A DNA stretch of 64,000 nt from Brevibacillus dissolubilis (GTDB lineage: Bacteria; Bacillota; Bacilli; Brevibacillales; Brevibacillaceae), in the NCBI RefSeq assembly GCF_006170445.1, contig NZ_VCNA01000002.1, positions 434,001 to 498,000 of the forward strand, in the 5' to 3' direction. Under the pieces are notes generated by a model. It was not told where the DNA came from and did not search any database. It worked only from the letters and a program-made list of their open reading frames with translations. The position numbers and the translations under genes were made by a program. This document shows, piece after piece, positions 1 through 7,711 of the stretch (position 1 is the stretch's first letter; each line of letters begins with the position of its first letter).

Positions 1-520
1 AGAATACCAGGTCACCCGGCATAAGCTTGTCCACACTGATCGGAACACCCATTTTGAAATATTCCGCAGAGGTGGTGCGAATCATCGGAACGCCATGCTT
101 GTTGAACATGAAGTAGACGAAGCCGGAGCAGTCAAAACCCGCTGGTGTGCTGCCTCCCCACAGATATGGCGTGTTCAGATAGTTGTAAGTGTCATCCATC
201 AGGGTCTTCTTGGTTAGGGCATGTGCAATTTCTGTACCTGTCTTGGAGCCGACGATCCCATCCGCGCCAAGGCCATAAGCCGTTTGGAAATCTTTTACCG
301 CTGTCGCCGTCACGGAGCCGAAGTAGTTCGTGTACGACCCATACGTAAAGTAGCCAAGGGTCTGCAAATCAGTCTGAAGCTGTGTCACCTCATTGCTTGT
401 CATCCCTTGATATAACGTGGTGGAATACGGTGCGGCAGAAGCTTCTTGGGCAAGTGGTGCTCCCATTAATAAGGAAGAGATCAGAACAGCCGCCGTGAGA
501 GATTTCATACGTTTTTTCAT
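1..520 (-). CDS. Secreted NlpC/P60 cell-wall hydrolase with peptidoglycan-binding domain (3' end outside window)
   Basis: Only the first ~173 codons lie in the window; the gene runs off the left edge. The start is the ATG at 520, eight bases after GGAGG. The protein begins with a Lys-rich signal peptide ending in an ASA cleavage motif (~residues 1-29). A type-1 peptidoglycan-binding domain follows (~35-100, with LQTDLQTLGYF and FGSVTATAVKDFQ). The NlpC/P60 domain then opens with the catalytic cysteine in FDCSGF (Cys131). Family knowledge says such enzymes are exported and cut D-Glu/diamino-acid bonds in peptidoglycan stem peptides, using a Cys-His dyad. The histidine part is not visible here. 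The fold and class are well supported; the biological role (autolysis, spore or vegetative wall) is not. Confidence 0.9.
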   Translation of the reverse strand, partial: MKKRMKSLTAAVLISSLLMGAPLAQEASAAPYSTTLYQGMTSNEVTQLQTDLQTLGYFTYGSYTNYFGSVTATAVKDFQTAYGLGADGIVGSKTGTEIAHALTKKTLMDDTYNYLNTPYLWGGSTPAGFDCSGFVYFMFNKHGVPMIRTTSAEYFKMGVPISVDKLMPGDLVF

Positions 521-653
521 CTCGGTTGCCTCCTCTAAGATGTCTGAATTACCTCTATTACCTATTTCGGCCATAACAAAAAGGCTCTCCATACGCAAAA
601 TATGGCAAGTATGATATGATAAAAATCGCATGAAAAAGGAGTGTGTTCGAAAG

Positions 654-956
654 ATGATCAAAGTCATAGTAAAAATCCCGCATGAGCAGGCAGAAGTGCG
701 TGAAGTCTCTGGAGCAGAAGAGATCGAGGAGATTCTGGAGGGAGATTACGAGGTTATCCAAGATGATACATTGGAAGGCATCAGCCTGTTGGTTAATGAA
801 GATGCCCGTGGTGTCGCCGCCAACAACTTCCCCGTCACGTCTGACGGGTATCTGGATTGGGTGTATGGCCCATGCGTGATGATTGGTGCGAATGGCGGTT
901 CATTGACTGACGCGGATGTGGAGCGGATTACAACATATCTGGCAAAGAGTAAATAA
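654..956 (+). CDS. DUF3846-like small protein
   Basis: This is a 100-residue acidic cytoplasmic protein. A longer reading starts at the ATG at 630, but AAAGGAG (636-641) lies inside it and fits the ATG at 654 as its ribosome site, so I prefer 654. The body, with LLVNEDARG, NNFPVTSDGYLD and YGPCVMIG, resembles DUF3846, a family of unknown function often seen in phages and plasmids. No other phage genes are nearby, so it is either a domesticated gene or a chromosomal member of the family. It stands alone, with a rho-independent terminator just downstream. The family assignment is from memory of the pattern and is moderate. Confidence 0.7.
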   Translation: MIKVIVKIPHEQAEVREVSGAEEIEEILEGDYEVIQDDTLEGISLLVNEDARGVAANNFPVTSDGYLDWVYGPCVMIGANGGSLTDADVERITTYLAKSK

Positions 957-983
957 ATCAGGCCGAAAACGAAAATGCTTTTG

Positions 984-1008
984 AAAAAGGACATATGTCC
1001 TTTTTTTA
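984..1008 (+). terminator. Rho-independent terminator
   Basis: The hairpin AAAAGGACATATGTCC is followed by seven Ts, 28 bases after the stop of the DUF3846-like gene. Confidence 0.75.
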
Positions 1009-1070
1009 TTTCCAAACGATCCCGTAAGATAGACATGTGTACGCTACTTCTTTGACATGAGGAGACCGAG

Positions 1071-1769
1071 ATGAAAGAAATCGTGGATAAAGACCTGCTG
1101 GAATGGTCGGTGAAGAAGTATCAGCTCGGCGACATCTTTGACCGTGGTGTGATCAGCGAGATGAAGCTGATTGAGCTAGAAAAAGGAGAGATTCTCTGTA
1201 CGAATGGCGACCAGATGAACCACCTCTATATGCTGGTGCAGGGTAAGCTCAAGATCTCTACCTTTCTGCCAAACGGTAAGTCACTCTTACTGAGGTTCAA
1301 TGATCCGCTGGCCTTGATCGGGGACGTCGAATTCATTCACCAGTTTGAAGTGAAAAACCACGTCGAGGCGGTCAAAAAGTGCCTCCTGATCGGGCTTAGC
1401 TACAAGGTGCTGCATGAAACCTGTTCGGACAACCCGGCTTTCCTCACCTTTCTGCTGAAGACGGTCAGCTATAAGCTCTACACCTTCTCCCATTCTACCC
1501 GGTTAAATCTGTTAGTTCCGGTTGAAAACCGCTTTGCCAGCTACCTCGTATCCACGTTGCTTGACGAAGGTGCCTCCTCGTTCTCCCATGAAATCAAAAC
1601 CTCCAAACTCACCGAAATCGCGGAGCTGCTGGGTACGAGCTACCGCCATCTCAACCGGGTCGTGCAAAAATTCTGCTCCGAGGAGATTATCGAGCGCAGA
1701 AACAAGAGCCTGTGGGTGAAAAATGGGGAGAAATTAAAAGAATTAGCCGATGGCAGTCTGTATGAGTAA
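1071..1769 (+). CDS. Crp/Fnr-family transcriptional regulator (YeiL-like)
   Basis: A 232-residue protein with a cyclic-nucleotide-binding-type jelly roll at ~25-125 (ELEKGEILCTNGDQ, LYMLVQGKLKIS) and a C-terminal winged helix at ~150-220 (TEIAELLGTSYRHLNRVVQKF as recognition helix region). This is the Crp/Fnr layout. No Fe-S cysteine cluster is seen at the N terminus, so it is not a classical Fnr. It sits directly upstream of a DMT transporter on the same strand, 34 bases away with no terminator between. It may therefore control its own operon and the export or import of a small solute. The ligand is unknown. YeiL of E. coli is the nearest named relative by pattern, a weak assignment. Confidence 0.85.
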   Translation: MKEIVDKDLLEWSVKKYQLGDIFDRGVISEMKLIELEKGEILCTNGDQMNHLYMLVQGKLKISTFLPNGKSLLLRFNDPLALIGDVEFIHQFEVKNHVEAVKKCLLIGLSYKVLHETCSDNPAFLTFLLKTVSYKLYTFSHSTRLNLLVPVENRFASYLVSTLLDEGASSFSHEIKTSKLTEIAELLGTSYRHLNRVVQKFCSEEIIERRNKSLWVKNGEKLKELADGSLYE

Positions 1770-1803
1770 CGAGTAACGTAAGTGAAAGGGGATCACAATC
1801 CGT

Positions 1804-2238
1804 ATGCAAGGAATCATTTTTTCTCTCGTAGCAGGTGCTTTTATCAGTCTGCAAAGCGTATTTAATACGAAGGTCAGCACCAAAATCGGGCTTTGGGAAA
1901 CCAATGCCGTCGTCCACGGGGTTGGGTGTCTCACTTCTCTTCTTATTCTTCTGATGATGAGAGAAGGCTATGGTTCTTTTCATAAAATAACCGAGGTCAA
2001 CAAGCTGTATCTATTAGGCGGTGTGTTTGGTGCAGTGATTGTCTTCTGTGTGATGAAGGGTGTCACCCTGATCGGGCCGGCCTACTCGGTGTCCATCCTG
2101 ATGATTTCGCAGTTGCTGGTGGCCTTGCTGATTGACACATTCGGCTGGTTTGGGGTAGAAAAGGTTCCTTTTTATTCGAATAAATTGATTGGACTCGCCA
2201 TGCTGATCGCCGGTGTGATCGTGTTCAAGTGGAAATAA
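1804..2238 (+). CDS. DMT-superfamily membrane transporter (YdcZ/DUF606-like half-size)
   Basis: A 144-residue integral membrane protein with four hydrophobic helices. It starts at ATG 1804 after GAAAGGGG. The sequence (VAGAFISLQSVFNTKVS, GPAYSVSILMISQLLVALLIDTFGWFG) matches the half-size DMT transporters of the YdcZ/DUF606 group. These have one four-helix unit and probably work as dimers, whereas full EamA proteins have ten helices. It lies 34 bases behind the Crp/Fnr-type regulator gene and is closed by a bidirectional terminator. The substrate cannot be inferred. Confidence 0.85.
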   Translation: MQGIIFSLVAGAFISLQSVFNTKVSTKIGLWETNAVVHGVGCLTSLLILLMMREGYGSFHKITEVNKLYLLGGVFGAVIVFCVMKGVTLIGPAYSVSILMISQLLVALLIDTFGWFGVEKVPFYSNKLIGLAMLIAGVIVFKWK

Positions 2239-2243
2239 AAAAA

Positions 2244-2285
2244 CAGTCTAAACCGTGATTTTTTCACGAATTTAGACTGGTTTTT
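2244..2285. terminator. Bidirectional terminator between convergent transporter and pts-operon ends
   Basis: The stem CAGTCTAAA/TTTAGACTG is flanked by A-rich and T-rich runs on both sides. It serves the DMT transporter gene on the + strand and the Toprim gene on the - strand. The stop codon of the latter lies inside the hairpin loop. Confidence 0.8.
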
Positions 2286-2605
2286 GCTTCGAACAGCCCT
2301 GCCTTCTCTAGCAGATGCCGCAATACATCGGTGGGAGTTGCTTCTACTCCATTGTACCGCTCTTTGGTATACAGGTCCATTGCACCGGGAAACGTATCAT
2401 GCACCAACTTCCGAATCTTCTTCCCAGTCGAATCGTTGTCGGTCAGGATATACACATCCCGGTCTCTGGCCTGTTTTTTCAGCTCTTGCAGCTTTTTTTG
2501 ATTGGGCACACCGTTTGTAAGCAGGATCAGTGTGTCTTCTGGCAGTACTTTTTTCAGCTGGGCACGGTCGTTTTTGCCTTCCACGATGATGACAAGATCA
2601 TTCAT
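2264..2605 (-). CDS. Small Toprim-domain protein at the end of the pts operon
   Basis: A 113-residue protein made almost entirely of a Toprim fold. It has the glutamate motif IIVEGKND at ~6-13 and the acidic pair motif LTDNDSTGKKIR at ~54-65. Toprim domains are found in primases, topoisomerases, OLD nucleases and RNase M5. This one resembles stand-alone YusF-type Toprim proteins and lacks the C-terminal part of RNase M5. It begins 18 bases after the ptsI stop with no terminator between and only a weak Shine-Dalgarno, so it probably depends on read-through or coupling from ptsI. Activity (nuclease or RNA processing) is inference only. Confidence 0.8.
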   Translation of the reverse strand: MNDLVIIVEGKNDRAQLKKVLPEDTLILLTNGVPNQKKLQELKKQARDRDVYILTDNDSTGKKIRKLVHDTFPGAMDLYTKERYNGVEATPTDVLRHLLEKAGLFEAKTSLNS

Positions 2606-2623
2606 ACGCTGGCGGCTATAAGC

Positions 2624-4363
2624 TTACTGTGTCAGTTGACCCAGCTTGCTCAGTACGAATTCGCGCACTTCTTCTGCGGTCGCAAGTGTCAGTGCTTCTT
2701 CTGCCCACACTTTGGCTTCTGCGTAGTTGATCTGTTGCAGTGCTTTGCGTGCTGGGAGGATCGATGGTGCACTCATGGACAGCTCGGTCAGGCCAAGACC
2801 GACGAGGAGCGGCATAGCAACTGGGTCACCCGCCATCTCTCCGCACATCCCGGCAAAAATACCGTTGTTCTTCGCCGCGTCTGCAACCGATTTGATCAGG
2901 CGCAGAATCGCAGGATGGAACGGCTGATAGAGCGGCGCAATTTTCTCATTCATCCGGTCAACAGCCAAGGTGTATTGTACGAGGTCATTGGTTCCGATGG
3001 AGAAGAAATCTACCTCTTTGGCAAAGACATCAGCCAGAATCGCGGCAGATGGGATCTCTACCATCATCCCGACCTTCAGCTCGCTGTCGAAGGCGATATT
3101 GGCATCGGACAGCTCTTGGCGTGCTTCATGGAGCAACGCTTTGGCAGCACGAAGCTCTTGCAGATTGGAGATCATCGGGAACATGATCAAAAGTTCACCG
3201 AATGCACTCGCACGCAGGATCGCACGCAGCTGACGCTTGAACAGGTCAGTCTGATCCAGGCACAGGCGGATTGCGCGGTACCCGAGGAATGGGTTGGCTT
3301 CATGCGGCAGCTGGAGATACGGAAGCTCCTTATCCCCGCCGATATCAAGCGTACGGATGATCACCGGACGACCTTTCATCGTCTGGGCAACAGCACGGTA
3401 TGCCTCGAATTGTTCCTCTTCGGTCGGCATCTCCGTACGGTCCATGTATAAAAATTCAGTACGATACAAACCGATGGCGTCTGCACCGTTTTCCATCGCT
3501 TTGACCGCGTCTTTCGGTGTACCGATATTGGCAGCCAGTTCGATGTGTACGCCGTCTTGGGTATTGGACTCAGCACTGATCAGCTGGCGCAGGGTCTCAC
3601 GCTCCTGCAGATAAGCATCACGGCGCTCTGTATATGCTCTGAGAGTCTCGTCATTTGGATTGATGATCAAATCACCGGTAAACCCATCGACGATCACGAG
3701 GTCACCCTCAGCAACCACTTCGAGAATCGTACCGCCACCTACGACAGCCGGGAGATCCAGACTGCGTGCCATGATCGCAGAGTGCGAGGTACGGCCACCG
3801 ATTTCTGCGGCGAAACCAAGCACATAGGAGTTGAGCTGGGCGGTATCGGATGGGGTGAGGTCATGGGCGAGTACCACGACCTCCTCTTCGATTTCAGCAA
3901 GTGAAACGGTGTTCACCCCTGCTATATTTTTGATCAGACGCGAACCGATGTCGCGGATATCACTTGCACGCTCACGCATATACTCATCATCAAGGCTGGC
4001 GAAGATCGCGGCAAACCCCTCTGTGGTATCCTGCACGGCGCTCTCCGCATTTTGATGACTGTCTTTGATCTGGCCCTCAAATCCGCCGATCAACTCCGGG
4101 TCTTGGAGCAAGAGCAGGTGAGCGTCAAAAATCTTCGCCTGCTCCTCCCCCATCTTCGCTGCGGTTGATTCACGGAGCTTACGCAGCTGTTCACCGGTTT
4201 TGTCGAGTCCCAGACAAAGGCGGCCAAGTTCCGTCTCCACCTGTTCTGCGCTGATGCTTACTCGATTGATAGCGGGCAGCTCGTCACGCAGGACGAATGC
4301 TTTCCCGATGGCGATCCCCGGTGAAGCGGCGATCCCCCGTTTTTGTACAGACAGCTTAGTCAT
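2624..4363 (-). CDS. ptsI: PTS enzyme I (phosphoenolpyruvate-protein phosphotransferase)
   Basis: Cytosolic enzyme that takes phosphate from phosphoenolpyruvate and passes it to HPr, the first step of all PTS sugar uptake. The reading can be extended to 4378. However, AAGGTGG sits five bases before the ATG at 4363, giving a start that overlaps the ptsH stop by eight bases and a 579-residue protein of normal length. Visible marks are the phospho-histidine in GGRTSHSAIMA (~residue 190), the PEP-binding barrel (EFLYMDR, DIGGDKELPYL, EIPSA, FFSIGTNDL) and the catalytic cysteine region GMCGEMAGD near the C terminus. It is translationally coupled to ptsH within the glucose PTS operon. Confidence 0.97.
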   Translation of the reverse strand: MTKLSVQKRGIAASPGIAIGKAFVLRDELPAINRVSISAEQVETELGRLCLGLDKTGEQLRKLRESTAAKMGEEQAKIFDAHLLLLQDPELIGGFEGQIKDSHQNAESAVQDTTEGFAAIFASLDDEYMRERASDIRDIGSRLIKNIAGVNTVSLAEIEEEVVVLAHDLTPSDTAQLNSYVLGFAAEIGGRTSHSAIMARSLDLPAVVGGGTILEVVAEGDLVIVDGFTGDLIINPNDETLRAYTERRDAYLQERETLRQLISAESNTQDGVHIELAANIGTPKDAVKAMENGADAIGLYRTEFLYMDRTEMPTEEEQFEAYRAVAQTMKGRPVIIRTLDIGGDKELPYLQLPHEANPFLGYRAIRLCLDQTDLFKRQLRAILRASAFGELLIMFPMISNLQELRAAKALLHEARQELSDANIAFDSELKVGMMVEIPSAAILADVFAKEVDFFSIGTNDLVQYTLAVDRMNEKIAPLYQPFHPAILRLIKSVADAAKNNGIFAGMCGEMAGDPVAMPLLVGLGLTELSMSAPSILPARKALQQINYAEAKVWAEEALTLATAEEVREFVLSKLGQLTQ

Positions 4364-4625
4364 GCAGACCACCTTCAATGAATGCTACGAGTTCTTCAAC
4401 GGCTTTCTCTGCACCTTCACCTTCAGCAGAGACTGTGATGGTCTCACCTTTGCGCACCGCAAGTGCCATTACGCCCATGATGCTTTTGAGGTTTACTTTC
4501 TTTTCCCCTTTTTCGATGAACACTTCGCAGTTGAATTGGGAAGCTTTTTGTACGAGCGCAGTCGCCGGACGTGCGTGGATACCTGTTTCGTTCGTTACGG
4601 TTGCTTGTTTGGATGCTGTTGCCAT
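4356..4625 (-). CDS. ptsH: PTS phosphocarrier protein HPr
   Basis: An 89-residue HPr. The active histidine is in GIHARPA (His17 here, equivalent to His15 because the N terminus has two extra residues). The regulatory serine is in KSIMGVM (Ser48, equivalent to Ser46). HPr carries phosphate from enzyme I to EIIA. In Firmicutes the Ser-phosphorylated form works with CcpA as catabolite co-repressor, which fits the cre-like sites elsewhere in this window. It lies 34 bases behind ptsG and overlaps ptsI, so the three form one transcription unit. Confidence 0.97.
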   Translation of the reverse strand: MATASKQATVTNETGIHARPATALVQKASQFNCEVFIEKGEKKVNLKSIMGVMALAVRKGETITVSAEGEGAEKAVEELVAFIEGGLHD

Positions 4626-4659
4626 GAGTAATTCTCTCCTTTTATGTTTGAGTATGGTT

Positions 4660-6663
4660 TTATTTTTGCAGGGTCAAAACGGGTTCCCCTGTTGTTACTT
4701 CGGTCTGGGTACCGCGAATCAATTGTTCGCTGCCCGGATTGGTGATAATCACAGGTGTGATCGTAGATTTCGCTTTTTCCCGCACGTTTTCAAGGTCAAA
4801 CGTGAGGAGGAGGGTTCCTGCCTTCACTTGGTCTCCCTCGTTGACATGCGTCTCGAAGCCTTCCCCGTTCATATTGACGGTATCAATACCGACGTGGATG
4901 AGCAGCTCGGTTCCGTTTTTGGCTTTCAAACCAAAAGCATGCTTGGTCGGGAAGATCATCAGCACTTCCGCGTCAAACGGAGCGACCACCTTGCCACGGT
5001 CAGGATCGATGGCGAAGCCGTCTCCCATCATTTTTTGTGAGAAGACCTGGTCTGGTACCTGTTCGAGCGCAAGCAGCTTACCGCTGAGTGGTGCGTTGAT
5101 AGTTAAATCCATTGCATCTATGTTAGTTGTTGTTCCCGTTGCTTCCCCTGTCTTATTCGATGGAGCAGGATCGCATGCAACAGGATCGGTATCTTTGACG
5201 ACGACCTGATCGGCCTGACCGCCTGATGCGATGATCTTCTTGATCTGTTCTTTGAGAGAATCTGACTGGGTACCGAAGATCGCTTGGATGTTGTTACCCA
5301 CAGTCAATACTCCGGCAGCACCGAGTGATTTGAGCTTATCTTTATCGACTTGGTTCACATCATCAACGGTGACACGCAGTCGGGTGATACAAGCGTCAAG
5401 CACTTGGATGTTCTCTGCGCCACCCATCGCAACCAGAATCTGACCTGGCAAGCCGCCCACAGCAGCAGCCGGTTTCCCGTCTTCTGTGACTTTGTTTTGG
5501 TTGGTGACCAGTTCGTCTTCGGCTGCATCTGCCTCACGACCCGGTGTCATCAGATTCCATTTACGGATGGCAAAGCGGAAGCCGAAGTAGTACAGTACCG
5601 CAGTAGCCAAGCCGATCGGGATGATCATCAGCGGTTTAGTGGACAAGCCGAAGTTGAGAATGTAGTCGATGAAGCCCGCTGAGAACGTGAAGCCGGTTCG
5701 AATCCCCATGAAATCGCATACAACCATCAACAAACCAGTGAACAACGCATGGATGACAAACAAGATCGGTGCAACGAACGCAAACGCAAATTCAATCGGC
5801 TCCGTGATCCCTGTCAGGAAAGAAGTAAGCGCACCAGAGATCATAATCCCTGCAACCGCTTTACGTTTTTCCGGTCTTGCTTCATGGATCATCGCAAGCG
5901 CCGCTGCCGGAAGACCAAACATCAGTACAGGGAACATCCCTGTCATGAAACGTCCTGCCGTCGGGTCACCCGCGAAGAAACGTGCGATATCCCCGTGATG
6001 CACATTGCCCGCTGCATCGGTGAACGATCCGAACACAAACCAGAACGGCTGATAAAAAATGTGGTGCAAGCCAAACGGAATCAGAATCCGCTGACCAAAA
6101 CCAAAGGCGAACGGCCCAATCGGATTGTTCATCGCCCATTGTGCGACGATATCAATACCTGCCTGTATCGGTTGCCATACGAATGAAAAGATAACCCCAA
6201 GCACCAACGCCGCCAAAGATGTGATGATGGGTACAAAGCGTTTCCCGGCGAAGAACCCGAGATAAGGCGGCAATTTAATATCGTGAAAGCGCTTATATAA
6301 CATAGCGGCAACAACACCGATAATGATACCGGCAAAAACCCCCATGTCCAAAGCAGGATCACCATTCACATTTTCCAAGCCAAGGACTGGTCCCATGTCA
6401 GTCAGTACGGATTTCAAGACCAGGTAGCCAACGATCGCAGCGACAACCGCTGTCCCTTCACCACCGGCAAAACCGAGCGCCACCCCAGCCGCAAACAATA
6501 ACGGCAGATTGGTAAAGAGCACACCGCCCGCATCTTTTATGACGGGTTGATTGAGCAAGTCCTTGTCCCCGAACCGGAGCAATATACCTGCCGCAGGTAG
6601 TACGGAAACAGGCAGCATTAATGCGCGTCCGACCTGCTGCAACTTCCCGAAAGCTTTCTTCAT
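4660..6663 (-). CDS. ptsG: PTS glucose-specific EIICBA permease
   Basis: A 667-residue fused membrane permease that imports and phosphorylates glucose. I chose the ATG at 6663 because GGAAGGTGAG lies just before it; the ATG at 6678 would put that site inside the gene. Domain order is EIIC (~1-390, multiple membrane helices, with GITEPIEFAFAFVAP), then EIIB (~405-490) with phospho-cysteine Cys425 in LDACITRLR, then EIIA (~525-667) with phospho-histidine His590 in LLIHVGIDTV. Order and length match B. subtilis PtsG. The leader holds a RAT/terminator switch and the antiterminator gene glcT is just upstream, so expression should be glucose-induced. A related sugar such as N-acetylglucosamine is less likely given glcT. 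Confidence 0.95.
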   Translation of the reverse strand: MKKAFGKLQQVGRALMLPVSVLPAAGILLRFGDKDLLNQPVIKDAGGVLFTNLPLLFAAGVALGFAGGEGTAVVAAIVGYLVLKSVLTDMGPVLGLENVNGDPALDMGVFAGIIIGVVAAMLYKRFHDIKLPPYLGFFAGKRFVPIITSLAALVLGVIFSFVWQPIQAGIDIVAQWAMNNPIGPFAFGFGQRILIPFGLHHIFYQPFWFVFGSFTDAAGNVHHGDIARFFAGDPTAGRFMTGMFPVLMFGLPAAALAMIHEARPEKRKAVAGIMISGALTSFLTGITEPIEFAFAFVAPILFVIHALFTGLLMVVCDFMGIRTGFTFSAGFIDYILNFGLSTKPLMIIPIGLATAVLYYFGFRFAIRKWNLMTPGREADAAEDELVTNQNKVTEDGKPAAAVGGLPGQILVAMGGAENIQVLDACITRLRVTVDDVNQVDKDKLKSLGAAGVLTVGNNIQAIFGTQSDSLKEQIKKIIASGGQADQVVVKDTDPVACDPAPSNKTGEATGTTTNIDAMDLTINAPLSGKLLALEQVPDQVFSQKMMGDGFAIDPDRGKVVAPFDAEVLMIFPTKHAFGLKAKNGTELLIHVGIDTVNMNGEGFETHVNEGDQVKAGTLLLTFDLENVREKAKSTITPVIITNPGSEQLIRGTQTEVTTGEPVLTLQK

Positions 6664-6709
6664 AGACTCACCTTCCATCCTAAATTATGCATATGGGAGT
6701 AAAACATCA

Positions 6710-6770
6710 AAAAAGGCATAAGTCACCCCTCTCTCGCAGTAGTTTGCTGCTTAGAAAGAGTGCTTATGCC
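6710..6770 (-). terminator. Conditional leader terminator of ptsG
   Basis: Read on the - strand, GGCATAAG (6770-6763) can pair with CTTATGCC (6722-6715), followed by six Ts. It lies between glcT and ptsG. The upstream stem arm is shared with the RAT site, so GlcT binding would block this hairpin. Confidence 0.85.
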
Positions 6771-6790
6771 TAATCGAATTAGTAACACGC
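6763..6790 (-). promoter_or_regulatory. RAT antiterminator target for GlcT
   Basis: The - strand reads GTGTTACT-AATTCGATTA-GGCATAAG. This closely matches the ribonucleic antiterminator sequence in the B. subtilis ptsG leader as I recall it. Its 3' part overlaps the 5' arm of the terminator stem, so the two structures exclude each other. When GlcT is active it should stabilise the RAT hairpin and allow ptsGHI transcription. Confidence 0.8.
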
Positions 6791-6793
6791 ACT

Positions 6794-7636
6794 TCACGCT
6801 ATTCTATTTTGCAGTCTTGATAAATGGATGGTCAGATAGCCAATCTCCGATTCATGCACGGGGAGCTCAAGCACCTGTGTGATTCTGTGGCCAACCTGCT
6901 CTGCTAAACTATACCACTTGGCGAAGTCTCTTTTCAAGAGGGAAACTAAATGATTTTCTGTGAATTCACCATTTTCCACACGCTCAATGGTAAAACGCAG
7001 GTCGGTCACCAGTCTCGCATAGTCCATACTGGACGGGTCCAGCATGATTCCCAGCCCTTTTTCAATCAGTTTTACCAAGTCAGATACGAGTTCAACCCCA
7101 CGCAACAATTTGCCCACGGTAGCATTGGCTCTGGCACTGTGAATATGCATCGCGATAAAGCCTTCTTCCGCGCGGGGAAGCTCTGTGCCCAATTGCCGCT
7201 TCACCAGTTCTACCGCATGCTCAGCAATGGCGTATTCCTTCGGGTACAGACTACGAATTTCCGTGAGAGTGGTGTTCGTAATCGTCTGCCCCTTGCGAAT
7301 CCGCTCCAAAGCAAAGGCAATATGGTCAGTCAACGAGATATGAATATGGGCGTGCAGCATCTCTCCCAGCTTCTCCTGCGCATACGCGATAATCTCTTCG
7401 CACACGGATACAATCCGTTCGTCCGTCTGAGACAGCAGTTCGCTGTAGCGTGTGGACTGGTTGGAATCTGTCAGCCGGAATTCCTTATCAAATTGACCAT
7501 GTTCAATCCGTTCCCCTGCTTTTTTACCAAAACCAAGCCCTTTGCCGACGAGTACCACTTCCTGTTTGTCCGGTCCGACGGCAAAGACGACATTATTATT
7601 CAGTACCTTACTTACTTTGTATCCAGTACCTTCCAT
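6794..7636 (-). CDS. glcT: Transcription antiterminator GlcT (BglG/SacY family)
   Basis: A 280-residue regulator starting at ATG 7636 after GGGGGGATC. An N-terminal RNA-binding CAT domain (~1-58, KVLNNNVVFAVGPDKQEVVLV, with GKGLGFGKKAGE) precedes two PTS regulation domains. PRD1 (~65-170) has histidines in HIHISLTDH and AMHIHSA; PRD2 (~175-280) has EIGYLTIHLSRL. BglG-type proteins bind a RAT hairpin when PTS phosphorylation of their PRDs is low and substrate is present. The position next to ptsG and its RAT site makes the GlcT identity firm. It has its own strong promoter. Confidence 0.95.
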   Translation of the reverse strand: MEGTGYKVSKVLNNNVVFAVGPDKQEVVLVGKGLGFGKKAGERIEHGQFDKEFRLTDSNQSTRYSELLSQTDERIVSVCEEIIAYAQEKLGEMLHAHIHISLTDHIAFALERIRKGQTITNTTLTEIRSLYPKEYAIAEHAVELVKRQLGTELPRAEEGFIAMHIHSARANATVGKLLRGVELVSDLVKLIEKGLGIMLDPSSMDYARLVTDLRFTIERVENGEFTENHLVSLLKRDFAKWYSLAEQVGHRITQVLELPVHESEIGYLTIHLSRLQNRIA

Positions 7637-7662
7637 AAAGATCCCCCCACTTTGATTTACCT

Positions 7663-7691
7663 ATTATAGAGAGTCGGGGTGGACTAGACAA
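7663..7691 (-). promoter_or_regulatory. SigA-type promoter of glcT
   Basis: On the - strand TTGTCT (7691-7686) is followed by 17 bases and a perfect TATAAT (7668-7663), ending 27 bases before the glcT start codon. Confidence 0.75.
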
Positions 7692-7711
7692 GGTGTAAAA
7701 TACGCTTTTCC

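Noticed and set aside
2315-3451. Long + strand reading frame (378 codons) opposite ptsI
   Set aside because: It lies antisense to a well-conserved PTS enzyme I gene, has no ribosome site and a composition typical of a shadow frame.
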